NCBI RefSeq assembly: GCF_016185115.1 | Contig: NZ_JACPOF010000021.1 | Span: 124,001-188,000 of the forward strand | DNA length: 64,000 nucleotides | DNA from: Polaromonas sp. | GTDB taxonomy: Bacteria; Pseudomonadota; Gammaproteobacteria; Burkholderiales; Burkholderiaceae_C | Direction of reading: 5' to 3' | In this document: piece by piece, positions 34,845-42,819 of the stretch | How the letters are laid out: the number at the start of each line of letters is the position of its first letter | Position numbering within the stretch: position 1 is the first letter of the stretch | Program-made: the position numbers and the translations under genes | Notes under the pieces: generated by a model | The model's database searches: none | What the model was told of the DNA's origin: nothing | What the model saw: the letters and a program-made list of their open reading frames with translations, nothing else

Positions 34845-36386
34845 CTACTGCCGGGCGAAAGCGGCGACGGTGCCTGCGGCATTGGGTTTTGAGGTGTTCA
34901 ACTGCGTGTTGGTCACCTTGATGGCCGCAGCGTAGCCCTGCATGTTTTCCCCAACGAATTTGCCATTGATGGAGGCTGCGGTGGTGCCTGTGCAGCCCGT
35001 GCAGCTGACGTTGGCCAGGTTGCTGTTGCCGCCACCTATGCTCCAGGTGTTGCTGGCGGCAACGGAGTACGTGGTCGCGGTGGCCTGCTGCGCGTTGGTG
35101 CCAAAGCTCATGGTCATGGCTGTGACGTTCTGGATTTTCCCGGTGCCATAGTTCACCATCAGGTTGCTGCCCGTGAAGGTGCCAACGCGGCCATAGTTGT
35201 CGGTAGGCGCTGTGCCCCCCACATAGTTGTATTGCGCAATACCCGATGCAGGCAGCGCGATGGTGGGTGAGTCGCCCCAGATGTGGTGGGACCCGACACT
35301 GTTGACGGAGCCTGCATTTGGTGCCTCGTACATCCAGTAGGCCCCTGCTGCCGCGCTGCTGCCAACTGTCCTGACAGGCGCAAACGCGGCCGCCAGTGTT
35401 TGTGCGTTGGTGAAAAATGAGTTGCTGACTTCCCTGGCCTCGGCCCTGATATCTGCGGGCGAGAAGTTCTTGAAGCTGATCTTCGTCTGGTCCGTGCCGG
35501 TCGGGCTGTAAAAGCCCTCAAAGTCAAGTACGGTGATAAGGCTGCTGCTTTTTGTGTTGATGACTGTTGCGGGCAAGTCGCTGGAGGCAACCGTCGTCAG
35601 GGGGGCGATGAGATTAACGGACGGCGAGCTTTGCTGAACCAGTTGTGGTGAAGTGGACACCCTGGCACCCGAGCTGGTGCTGGATCCGCTGCTGGCAGCG
35701 TCTTCCCCGCTGCTGCCGGCTGCGGCGGTGCTTCTTCCGCGGGCGGCAGCCATCCTGTCGTTCAGGATGGCAGGTGGTGCCAGCAGCCTGATGGGCGGGC
35801 TGCTGGCCGAGGGAACGTGAAAGGAGTCCTGCTGGCTGAATTCCTGGCTGCCTGCGCTGTTGGACACCGTGATGCGGCCATCCGTGACACCACCGAAAGT
35901 GCCGTTGCTCTCCATGGTGCCGTCAGGCCGCGCGCAGTCGTTGTTGCACGACACCACGCTGAAATGCGTGCCGCGTATGCCTATGGTCGAGGTGGCCGTA
36001 CGCACGGCGTAATTGCTCTGGTTGGCCTTGCCGATCAGGCCGGTGATGGTGCGCATCCCGCCCTTGAGCAGACCCATCAGGGACTGGTCGCTGCCGGCCT
36101 GACCTTCAAACCGGTAGTTTTCTATCTTGAACTGGCTGTTGGCACGCAGGGCCACCACCGACTCGTCCGTGAAGCGGACCTGCAGCATGCTTTTGTCGCC
36201 CACTGTCAGCGTGTCGCCACTTTCGACCAGCGCGCCATTTTGCAGAGGGATCTGCTGGCCCGCCCGCTCCAGCGTGGCGCTGCCGGCGATGGCGAGGACC
36301 TTGCCCGCCGGCACCGCCCAGGCCGGCATACCCGAACAAAGTATCAGGATGGCGCCTGCAATCGTGCTTTTTTTGCCTTTGTTCAT
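34845..36386 (-). CDS. FecR-domain protein with TbpB-like C-terminal region
   Basis: This 513-residue exported protein has a signal peptide (ILILCSGMPAWA) and a FecR domain at about residues 30-190, with VLAIAGSATLERAGQQIPLQNG, SMLQVRFTDESVVALRANSQF and TSTIGIRGTHFSVVSC. A Ser/Ala-rich linker of about 60 residues follows, then a Gly-rich, beta-strand-rich region ending INGKFVGENMQGYAAAIKV, a pattern of transferrin-binding-protein-like barrels. No good lipobox is seen. The gene starts 29 bases after a Slam-like gene, so they form an operon. The domain assignment of the C-terminus is by pattern only. Confidence 0.75.
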   Translation of the reverse strand: MNKGKKSTIAGAILILCSGMPAWAVPAGKVLAIAGSATLERAGQQIPLQNGALVESGDTLTVGDKSMLQVRFTDESVVALRANSQFKIENYRFEGQAGSDQSLMGLLKGGMRTITGLIGKANQSNYAVRTATSTIGIRGTHFSVVSCNNDCARPDGTMESNGTFGGVTDGRITVSNSAGSQEFSQQDSFHVPSASSPPIRLLAPPAILNDRMAAARGRSTAAAGSSGEDAASSGSSTSSGARVSTSPQLVQQSSPSVNLIAPLTTVASSDLPATVINTKSSSLITVLDFEGFYSPTGTDQTKISFKNFSPADIRAEAREVSNSFFTNAQTLAAAFAPVRTVGSSAAAGAYWMYEAPNAGSVNSVGSHHIWGDSPTIALPASGIAQYNYVGGTAPTDNYGRVGTFTGSNLMVNYGTGKIQNVTAMTMSFGTNAQQATATTYSVAASNTWSIGGGNSNLANVSCTGCTGTTAASINGKFVGENMQGYAAAIKVTNTQLNTSKPNAAGTVAAFARQ

Positions 36387-36415
36387 GCTGCTTCCCCGTT
36401 GTGTGCTGCGGTTGA

Positions 36416-37807
36416 TTACCTGAACTCATAGCGAAGCTTGAGGGCAAGCTGGTCGCGGTTGTAGCTGAAAAACCCGATGGTCGATTGTTGCGCGATGCGC
36501 TGGTACTCAGTGCGCAGCAGCCAGCTGCGGTCGATGGCATAGCTGGCGGAAAGATCAAGCGCGAGGAATTCGTCCCGACGCGGCGACAGGCCGGGCGCAT
36601 AGTCGCGTTCATAGCGGCTATTCTGGTAGCTCAGGCCGCCACCCAGGGTCCATCTGGCAATGGGCTGCAGGGTGATGCCGGTCCTGATGCCCCACAGCCC
36701 GCGCGACAGGTCTGGCCTGTCCTTGCGGTTTTTTTCCTCGCCCATGTTCAGGCCCAGCATGAGCTCCGGGCTCCATGCGTGTGAAAAGTTGCGCGTCCAG
36801 AAGCCGGAAATGTTGGACAGCCTGCTGTCGCGCACATCCGCACCGGAAGCCACCTTCACCGTCTTGTTGATGTCCAGCCAGGTGTCAATGTTTTTATAGG
36901 CCTGGTCGGACCACTGCAGGGAGACGCCGTAGCGGTTGAACTGGTCGCCCTGGTATTGCCATTCGCCCACCACGGTTGTCAGGTTCAGGTAGGGCTGGGT
37001 ACCCAGCGCGAGGTGTGTGAAGTCAAGGCCCAGACGGTAGAGGCTGCGGCCCTGCAGCACTGAAACGCCGCCCTGCAGCGACAGCAATGACTGGTTGAAA
37101 ACGTCGCTGTTGCCCTGGCGATGGATACGTCCCGACACCTGGCTGCCGCCATACAGCGCCACGCCGGGCGCCACCGGGTAGACGCCCTGGATGCCGGCGG
37201 CCACCGTGCCGAAGAGGTCGGAGCGCTTTTCTGAAGACTGACCCGGCGCAATGACGACGCCCGCCGGAAGTCCGGCCACCTGGCCGCTGGCGATGCCGCT
37301 GTTGATGTTGCTGTCATGGCCGCCGCCGATTTCGACAAAAGCCGACGAGGTGGGTTTGTAGCGCGACTCCCGGGCGCGTATGGCGTCCAGAAACAGGTTG
37401 ATGTTGGTCAGTTCGCCGCCGGAAGCGCCGGCGACGAGTGCAGAAAATTCCTCACGCGCGCGGGTGTCCTCACCAAGGATGAAATAGCCGCGCGCAAGCT
37501 GGAACAGCGCCGACCGGTTGTCCGGAAACTGAAGCAGGTAACGCTCAAGCGCCAGCACACCTTCTCCGGGCACGCCTGCGTTGAGGGCGGCAATGCCGAA
37601 GTAAAAATCAAAAAGCGGTGTGCCCAGCGAGTCCGGTGATGCCTTGCCTGCCGCATAGGCTTCGCGGTCCTTGCCTTGTTCCAGAAGCGCCTTGACATCG
37701 TCTGCCGGCGCGGCTGCTGCATCAAACCCGGCAAGGCAGAGCGCTGCCGCCCACGCCGGCAACCCTGCGCTGGCAGGTATTTCATTTTTTGGTGTGCCCT
37801 GCCCCAT
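36416..37807 (-). CDS. Slam-like outer-membrane protein (TPR plus barrel)
   Basis: This 463-residue protein resembles the surface lipoprotein assembly modifier (DUF560/SlipAM) family. After a signal peptide it has a TPR-like helical part (about residues 35-150, with FPDNRSALFQLARGYFILGEDTRAREEFSAL), then FVEIGGGHDSNINSG, the family mark at the start of the barrel, and alternating strands ending in a C-terminal Arg after RDQLALKLRYEF. Slam proteins move TbpB-type lipoproteins to the cell surface. ATG at 37807 follows AAGGGGC; a TTG 18 bases upstream is less likely. The FecR-domain gene follows in the same operon. Confidence 0.82.
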   Translation of the reverse strand: MGQGTPKNEIPASAGLPAWAAALCLAGFDAAAAPADDVKALLEQGKDREAYAAGKASPDSLGTPLFDFYFGIAALNAGVPGEGVLALERYLLQFPDNRSALFQLARGYFILGEDTRAREEFSALVAGASGGELTNINLFLDAIRARESRYKPTSSAFVEIGGGHDSNINSGIASGQVAGLPAGVVIAPGQSSEKRSDLFGTVAAGIQGVYPVAPGVALYGGSQVSGRIHRQGNSDVFNQSLLSLQGGVSVLQGRSLYRLGLDFTHLALGTQPYLNLTTVVGEWQYQGDQFNRYGVSLQWSDQAYKNIDTWLDINKTVKVASGADVRDSRLSNISGFWTRNFSHAWSPELMLGLNMGEEKNRKDRPDLSRGLWGIRTGITLQPIARWTLGGGLSYQNSRYERDYAPGLSPRRDEFLALDLSASYAIDRSWLLRTEYQRIAQQSTIGFFSYNRDQLALKLRYEFR

Positions 37808-37850
37808 GCTGCCCCTTTTTTGCAAAGGGTAGCACGGCAGCTTGGGTGAA

Positions 37851-37875
37851 TGCTACAAAGTCAGTAGCGCTGAAC
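37851..37875. repeat. Possible degenerate end of the dispersed repeat
   Basis: The sequence tgctacaaagtcagtagcgc resembles the gctac...tagc ends of the elements at 23574-23883 and 45888-45964. It lies before the Slam-like gene. The match is short, so this is tentative. Confidence 0.3.
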
Positions 37876-37920
37876 GGCCGTTGTACGCAGCAATGTTGCG
37901 TGACGGCTGCAGTCCTGAGG

Positions 37921-37940
37921 AAAAAGCCCCGGTTTGGGGC
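37921..37940 (-). terminator. Rho-independent terminator of the small membrane gene
   Basis: On the reverse strand GCCCC pairs with GGGGC around a five-base loop, followed by TTTTT. It lies directly after the stop of the 56-residue membrane protein. Confidence 0.75.
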
Positions 37941-37962
37941 GCTTTGAAGTGGCCCGGGCCGC

Positions 37963-38133
37963 TCAGGCCATGTAGACGGCGATGAAGGCCAGCAGGAACA
38001 TCAGCACACCACCCGCCAGTGGCAGGATGAAAGGCGCAGCATGTGCAATGCCTTCAACGATGTCCTGCTCCTGCGCCGGTGTCGGGCTGGTATGGGTGGC
38101 GTTGGTGGTCTGTTCTGCTGCGTTGGATGTCAT
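37963..38133 (-). CDS. Small single-helix membrane protein (56 aa)
   Basis: This short frame encodes 56 residues: a polar N-terminal half (MTSNAAEQTTNATHTSPTPA, then QEQDIVEGIAHAA) followed by one membrane helix (PFILPLAGGVLMFLLAFIAV). CAGGAATTCCC precedes the ATG at 38133 and a rho-independent terminator follows the stop, so it is a complete gene unit. The family is unknown to me; such small proteins are often accessory subunits of respiratory or transport complexes, but nothing nearby supports that. Confidence 0.75.
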   Translation of the reverse strand: MTSNAAEQTTNATHTSPTPAQEQDIVEGIAHAAPFILPLAGGVLMFLLAFIAVYMA

Positions 38134-38242
38134 GGGAATTCCTGAACTGAAACTTGGGGACTGCAGCCGATTTTACATTCACCGACATTGAGGGGGCAAT
38201 GCCGGGCTTTTCGTCGTCCGGACAGCTGATTAGACTGCGGGC

Positions 38243-38704
38243 ATGAACATCACTTCAAGACCCGAATCAGTTGCAATCCTTCTGGCTGGCCTGCTGCTGC
38301 TGTCAGGCTGTGCCGCCACAGGCCCGAACAGCCCTTCTGCCAGGCCGGTGCTGTACCCCAATGCAACGCTTAACCGCGTCGGCCCTGCGCAGGGCCAGGC
38401 AGAAATTGATGCCTGCATCTCGCGCGCCCTGGCTGCGGGTTTGACAGCCGACGAGAAAAACAACGCGGTTGCCAGGCGAGCAGGGGAAGGCGCGGCGACG
38501 GCCGGCGTTGCCTCCGCCGTGGGGGCACTTCTCACGGGCCGCAGCAGCGATGTGCTGCGCTCAGGCGCCATAGGCGCGGCCGTCGGTGGCTCTGCAGGTG
38601 CGGTGTCAGGCGCTTTTCACAATGACAGGCCGAATGGCACTTATCGCCAGTTTGTGCAGCGTTGCCTGTCAGAACGTGGCTTTGACGTCATCGGCTGGAA
38701 TTAG
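38243..38704 (+). CDS. Glycine-zipper lipoprotein
   Basis: This 153-residue lipoprotein has a signal ending in LLSGC, so cleavage and lipid attachment at Cys23 are expected. A glycine-zipper stretch follows at about residues 85-125 (GVASAVGALLTG and AIGAAVGGSAGAVSGAF). Two cysteines near residues 58 and 142 may form a disulfide. It lies in the outer-membrane lipoprotein group of unknown function. A dispersed repeat follows its stop. Confidence 0.85.
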   Translation: MNITSRPESVAILLAGLLLLSGCAATGPNSPSARPVLYPNATLNRVGPAQGQAEIDACISRALAAGLTADEKNNAVARRAGEGAATAGVASAVGALLTGRSSDVLRSGAIGAAVGGSAGAVSGAFHNDRPNGTYRQFVQRCLSERGFDVIGWN

Positions 38705-38709
38705 ATGTT

Positions 38710-38812
38710 GGCCCCCACGTTCGTTCACTTCGTGTAACTCTCTGCACCCCGAGGGGGCGCTGCGCCTGCGGCCCGGCATAGCCGGTTCCGCGGCCCTGGC
38801 TTGCGAAGGCAT
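38710..38812 (+). repeat. Dispersed post-stop repeat, copy 1
   Basis: About 100 bases beginning with ggcccccacg after the lipoprotein stop. It closely matches the reverse complement of 51381-51479, in order: cccccacg, an ttcgctcgcttcgcg-like segment, ccccgaggggg, gcctgcrgcccgg, agccggttccgcgg and cttgcgaag. Two internal hairpins are present (ccccgagggg and ccgg...ccgg). Confidence 0.8.
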
Positions 38813-38840
38813 CGCTTGGGTCCCGCCCTGATGCCAGTTT

Positions 38841-40043
38841 TCAATGCTGCTCGGAAGCTTCGAATCCCGCGGTGTTGAGGGCGGCAATCACCTGCGCTAT
38901 GTGATCGCGGCCGCGGGTCTGGATCACCATTTCAATCTCCACGTTTTGCGCTGCCAGCATGGTGAACGCGCGCTGGTGATGCACTTCATTGATATTGGCG
39001 CCAGCCTCCGCAACAGTGGCGGTGATTTTTGCGAGTGAGCCTGGTACGTCGCGCGCGCTGACCGTGATGCGGGCCAGACGCCCTGCGCGAACCATGCCGC
39101 GTTCGATGATGGCGGCCAGCAGCAAGGGGTCGATGTTGCCCCCGCACAGCACCAGGCCAACTCTTTTACCGGCAAAACGCGCCGGGTATTTCAGCAGCGC
39201 AGCCAGTCCGGCGGCGCCCGCGCCTTCAACCAGTGTTTTTTCAATCTCAAGCAGCATCACCATGGCCTGCTCGATGTCGCCCTCATCGACCAGCAGCATG
39301 TCGTCGACCAGCCGCGCAATGATGGCGCGCGTGATGTTGCCGGGTGTGCCCACCGCAATACCTTCGGCGATGGAACTGGTGCCCTGCGGGTGATGTGTGC
39401 CCTTGATGGCATTGACCATGGCCGGGAAACGTGAGGTCTGCACGCCGATGATTTCAATGCCCGGCTGCATGGCTTTGGCGGCAGTCGCCATGCCCGCAAT
39501 CAGGCCCCCGCCGCCCACGGCGATGACCAGCGTGTCCAGGTCGGGCAACACCCTCAGCATTTCCAGGGCCACTGTGCCCTGCCCGGCCACAACGGCCTCG
39601 TCGTCATAGGGGTGAACAAACACCAGGCCCTGTTTTTGGGCGAGTGCCAGCGCATGGGTCCGCGCCTCTTCCAGCGTGTCGCCGTGCAGCACCACCTCGG
39701 CACCGAAGCCGCATGTGCGTTCAATCTTCACGCCGGGCGTGAAACGGGGCATCACGATCACGGCGCGTATGCCCAGGCGCTGCGCATGGTAGGCCACACC
39801 CTGTGCATGGTTGCCGGCACTCATGGCGATCACCCCGCGTTTGCGTTCGTCGGCAGACAACTGCGCGAGCTTGTTGCAGGCGCCGCGCTCCTTGAAGGAT
39901 GCCGTGTACTGCAGGTTTTCGAATTTGAGAAACACCTGTGCGCCGGTGACTTGTGACAGCGTACGTGATTCCACGCATGGTGTGTCGAGCAGATGGCCGT
40001 CCAGCCGTTTCGCAGCGCGCTTTATGTCTTCAAGGGAAAGCAT
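38841..40043 (-). CDS. ilvA: Threonine ammonia-lyase
   Basis: This 400-residue PLP enzyme deaminates threonine to 2-oxobutyrate for isoleucine synthesis or threonine breakdown. The PLP-lysine lies in NLQYTASFKERGACNKL, the glycine loop in VGGGGLIAGMATA, the SAGNHAQGVAYHA segment is present and the C-terminus has an ACT-like regulatory domain (about residues 320-400, DVPGSLAKITATVAEAGANINEVHHQRA). One short regulatory domain suits the short form with ACT rather than the long biosynthetic form with two. ATG at 40043 follows AAAGGAC. Confidence 0.92.
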   Translation of the reverse strand: MLSLEDIKRAAKRLDGHLLDTPCVESRTLSQVTGAQVFLKFENLQYTASFKERGACNKLAQLSADERKRGVIAMSAGNHAQGVAYHAQRLGIRAVIVMPRFTPGVKIERTCGFGAEVVLHGDTLEEARTHALALAQKQGLVFVHPYDDEAVVAGQGTVALEMLRVLPDLDTLVIAVGGGGLIAGMATAAKAMQPGIEIIGVQTSRFPAMVNAIKGTHHPQGTSSIAEGIAVGTPGNITRAIIARLVDDMLLVDEGDIEQAMVMLLEIEKTLVEGAGAAGLAALLKYPARFAGKRVGLVLCGGNIDPLLLAAIIERGMVRAGRLARITVSARDVPGSLAKITATVAEAGANINEVHHQRAFTMLAAQNVEIEMVIQTRGRDHIAQVIAALNTAGFEASEQH

Positions 40044-40249
40044 GAATGTCCTTTGGGGCCGCCCGGGCTCTGTTCCGCGAGGCAACAGGCGCACCGTTTT
40101 GCCGGATTATGTGACCACCCGGCCCTTCCTGTAGCGTATTCCACACGAGTGTTTTGCAACAAGTGTCTTCCAACATTCCCAAAGCTGCGTTATGGTGAGG
40201 TGTCTGGAGGGGGTTCGGTCAACGTTCTTTACAAACTGGAGGTTTGTTC

Positions 40250-42616
40250 ATGAGCAAGCGTTCCGTGAGTGACCAGTCGCAATGGCTTTTGTCACCGGGC
40301 CTGAAACAGGCTCCGGTGCTGGACCTGATGTGCTCGCATTTCGTGCTGACACTGGCCGCGCGCCAGGGCGCCAAGTTCAACGTGCGCCGCGACCTCAACA
40401 GCCTGCTGTCGCTGTCGGGCCGGCACCTTGTCTGGCCCCTGCCCGCCCTGCTGCGCCTGCGCGAATTTCTGGGCCGCCGGTGCAAGGACAACGAATTCTG
40501 GCGCGGCCACGAGGCACTCAGTGATGCAGAATTCCTCACGCGCCACGGCACCTGGCGCGGCCCTTACGAAGAAGGCACGCTGTTTTTCTATCTCGATGAA
40601 CACGCCAAGGACCAGCCCAAAGACCTGCTCTCGGTGTTGAGCGCCACCGGTGAGTGGCTCACGCACGCGCTGAAAAAGCAGTCAACCCTGGTCGAGAAAA
40701 ACATTGATGCGCTGGCCAACCTGCTGCAGCTCAACCGTGCCGAGCGCGCGTTGCTGCTCTACGGTACGCTTGCCCGCTATCAGCGCGACCTGCGCTCGCT
40801 GCTGGTCGAGTTCAAGGTCAACAACGCGCCCGAGGCCTACGCTGCGATTGCAGACGTCGCCGGCGTCAAGGCGCCTGACGTGGCCGAGGCCCTGCGTGCC
40901 GGCTCGCGGCTTGAGCGCATAGGCATGGTCGAAAACCTGATTTCCGAACACAACATCACGGACCTTGCCGACCTCATGAAGGTCAGTGAAAAACTGCCGC
41001 CCGTGCTGATGCGCGAGTACCGCGACCAGAACGAGCTGATGGCGGTCTTCACGCGCCCGGCTGCGCGCAGCGAGCTGGGCCTGAATGATTTTGCCTTTGT
41101 GCAGGAGGACGCCGACGTGCTGGTGTCCCTGCTGCGCAATGCGGTGGCCGGCAAGGAGCAGGGCGTCAACGTGCTGCTGTACGGCCCGCCCGGCACCGGC
41201 AAGACCGAACTCGCCAAGGTGGTCGCGCAGGCCGCGGGGCTCGACCTGTTCGAGGTTGAATACGCTGACCGCGACGGCAACTCGCTGAGCGGGCGTGACC
41301 GCTACCGCTCGCTGCAGATCGCGCAGGTCTTCCTCAAGGGCAGCACGCATTCGGCGCTGCTGTTTGACGAGGTGGAGGATGTCTTTCCGCCGATATCCAG
41401 CGAGGCCGCGCAGCTGCTGGCACGCTCCGAGCAGATGCCTTCACCAGTAAACGGCTCGGTCAATGGTAAGGCCTGGGTCAACCAGATCCTTGAATCGAAC
41501 ACCGTGCCCACGCTGTGGGTCACCAATCGCATTGAGCAGATAGACCCGGCCTTTCGCCGCCGCTTCGCCTATCACCTCGAGTTGCGTTCACCACCGCCTG
41601 GTGCGCGTGAGGGGGTGGTGCGCAAGACGCTGGAAGGCGTGCAGGTCAGCGAAGCGTTTATCGCCAAACTCACCGCACGCAAGGGCCTGACGCCGGCGCA
41701 GATACGCACGGCGGTGCGTTTCGCCCGGCTTGCCAGCGCACCCGAGGAAAAAATGGATGCACAGGTTGATGCAGCCGGCATGCAGGCCATCCTCCAGGGC
41801 GGGCGCCCCGCGCTGATGGAGTCGCTGATCGAGCGGCAACTCAAAAATGCCGATGTGGCGCTCGGCAACAAGGAGCCAGCCAAAGGCCGTCGCAGCGTCA
41901 CGACCTATGACCTCGGCATGCTGAATGTCGAGTCGCGCTTTGAAGTGCCGCGCATTGTCGAAGCCCTCAAGAGCCGAGGCCATGGCACGCTGTGTTTCTA
42001 CGGCGCGCCAGGCACCGGCAAGACCGCGCTGGCCGAGCACATCGCCAGGGCGCTGGACCAGCCCCTCATCATCAAGCAGGCCAGCGACCTGATGAGCAAA
42101 TACGTCGGCGAAACCGAGCAGAACATGGCGGCCATGTTCAAGGAGGCCGAGCTTGAAAAAGCCGTGCTGCTGCTCGATGAAGCCGACAGTTTTTTGCAGG
42201 ACAGGCGTGGCGCGCAGCGCACCTATGAAGTCACAGAGGTCAATGAAATGCTGCAGGGCATGGAGCGCTACGCCGGCATCTTCATCTGCACCACCAACCT
42301 GCTCGAAAGCCTGGACCAGGCGGCGCTGCGGCGCTTCACCTTCAAGATCAAATTCAAGCCCCTGACGGCCGTGCAGCGCGAGACGATGTTTGTGACCGAA
42401 GCCCTGGCCGGTGATGCTGCCTTGCTGACCCCAGAGCTACGCGCAAGGCTGGCGCAACTCGCGCAGATCTGCCCCGGTGATTTTGCGGCGGTCAAACGCC
42501 AGACAGACATCCTCGCCGCGACATTCACGGCAGAAGAGTTCATGAGCCAGCTCGAAGCCGAGCACCGCATCAAGCCCGAGGTGCGCGAGGCACGCAGCAT
42601 GGGTTTCATGCACTGA
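40250..42616 (+). CDS. Double-AAA ATPase of unknown function
   Basis: This 788-residue protein has two AAA modules: Walker A GPPGTGKTELAKV near residue 312 with Walker B ALLFDEVEDVF near 370, and GAPGTGKTALAEH near 584 with VLLLDEADSFL near 640. Arginine-finger candidates lie in DPAFRRRF and LDQAALRRFTF. The first 300 residues are helical and unrecognised. Neither a protease domain nor an N-terminal CDC48-type domain is seen. GGAGG precedes the ATG at 40250. It stands as a single gene after ilvA (divergent), so its cellular role is open. Confidence 0.9.
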   Translation: MSKRSVSDQSQWLLSPGLKQAPVLDLMCSHFVLTLAARQGAKFNVRRDLNSLLSLSGRHLVWPLPALLRLREFLGRRCKDNEFWRGHEALSDAEFLTRHGTWRGPYEEGTLFFYLDEHAKDQPKDLLSVLSATGEWLTHALKKQSTLVEKNIDALANLLQLNRAERALLLYGTLARYQRDLRSLLVEFKVNNAPEAYAAIADVAGVKAPDVAEALRAGSRLERIGMVENLISEHNITDLADLMKVSEKLPPVLMREYRDQNELMAVFTRPAARSELGLNDFAFVQEDADVLVSLLRNAVAGKEQGVNVLLYGPPGTGKTELAKVVAQAAGLDLFEVEYADRDGNSLSGRDRYRSLQIAQVFLKGSTHSALLFDEVEDVFPPISSEAAQLLARSEQMPSPVNGSVNGKAWVNQILESNTVPTLWVTNRIEQIDPAFRRRFAYHLELRSPPPGAREGVVRKTLEGVQVSEAFIAKLTARKGLTPAQIRTAVRFARLASAPEEKMDAQVDAAGMQAILQGGRPALMESLIERQLKNADVALGNKEPAKGRRSVTTYDLGMLNVESRFEVPRIVEALKSRGHGTLCFYGAPGTGKTALAEHIARALDQPLIIKQASDLMSKYVGETEQNMAAMFKEAELEKAVLLLDEADSFLQDRRGAQRTYEVTEVNEMLQGMERYAGIFICTTNLLESLDQAALRRFTFKIKFKPLTAVQRETMFVTEALAGDAALLTPELRARLAQLAQICPGDFAAVKRQTDILAATFTAEEFMSQLEAEHRIKPEVREARSMGFMH

Positions 42617-42819
42617 CGGGCTTCGCCCGCTGCACGCTTTCCTGCACTTCAGGCAGGAGCTTATGACGCATGTGTCTGTAGCGCGTGCCACCTACAGATA
42701 AGCACTAAGGATATAGAAATCCATTCGTTCCCATTTGAATGATCGCTTCCTAAACTGGCCCTCCGCTGCACGCTTCGACCTTTCGATGCGACACGCAGCT
42801 GATTCAAGGAGTGCGGTAA

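Noticed and set aside
34469..34935. Two short forward open frames upstream of pckG
   Set aside because: No ribosome site, no hydrophobic or domain pattern, and the second runs into the FecR-gene end in antisense.
38705..38840. Possible short gene after the lipoprotein
   Set aside because: The stretch is explained by the dispersed repeat and has no start with a ribosome site.
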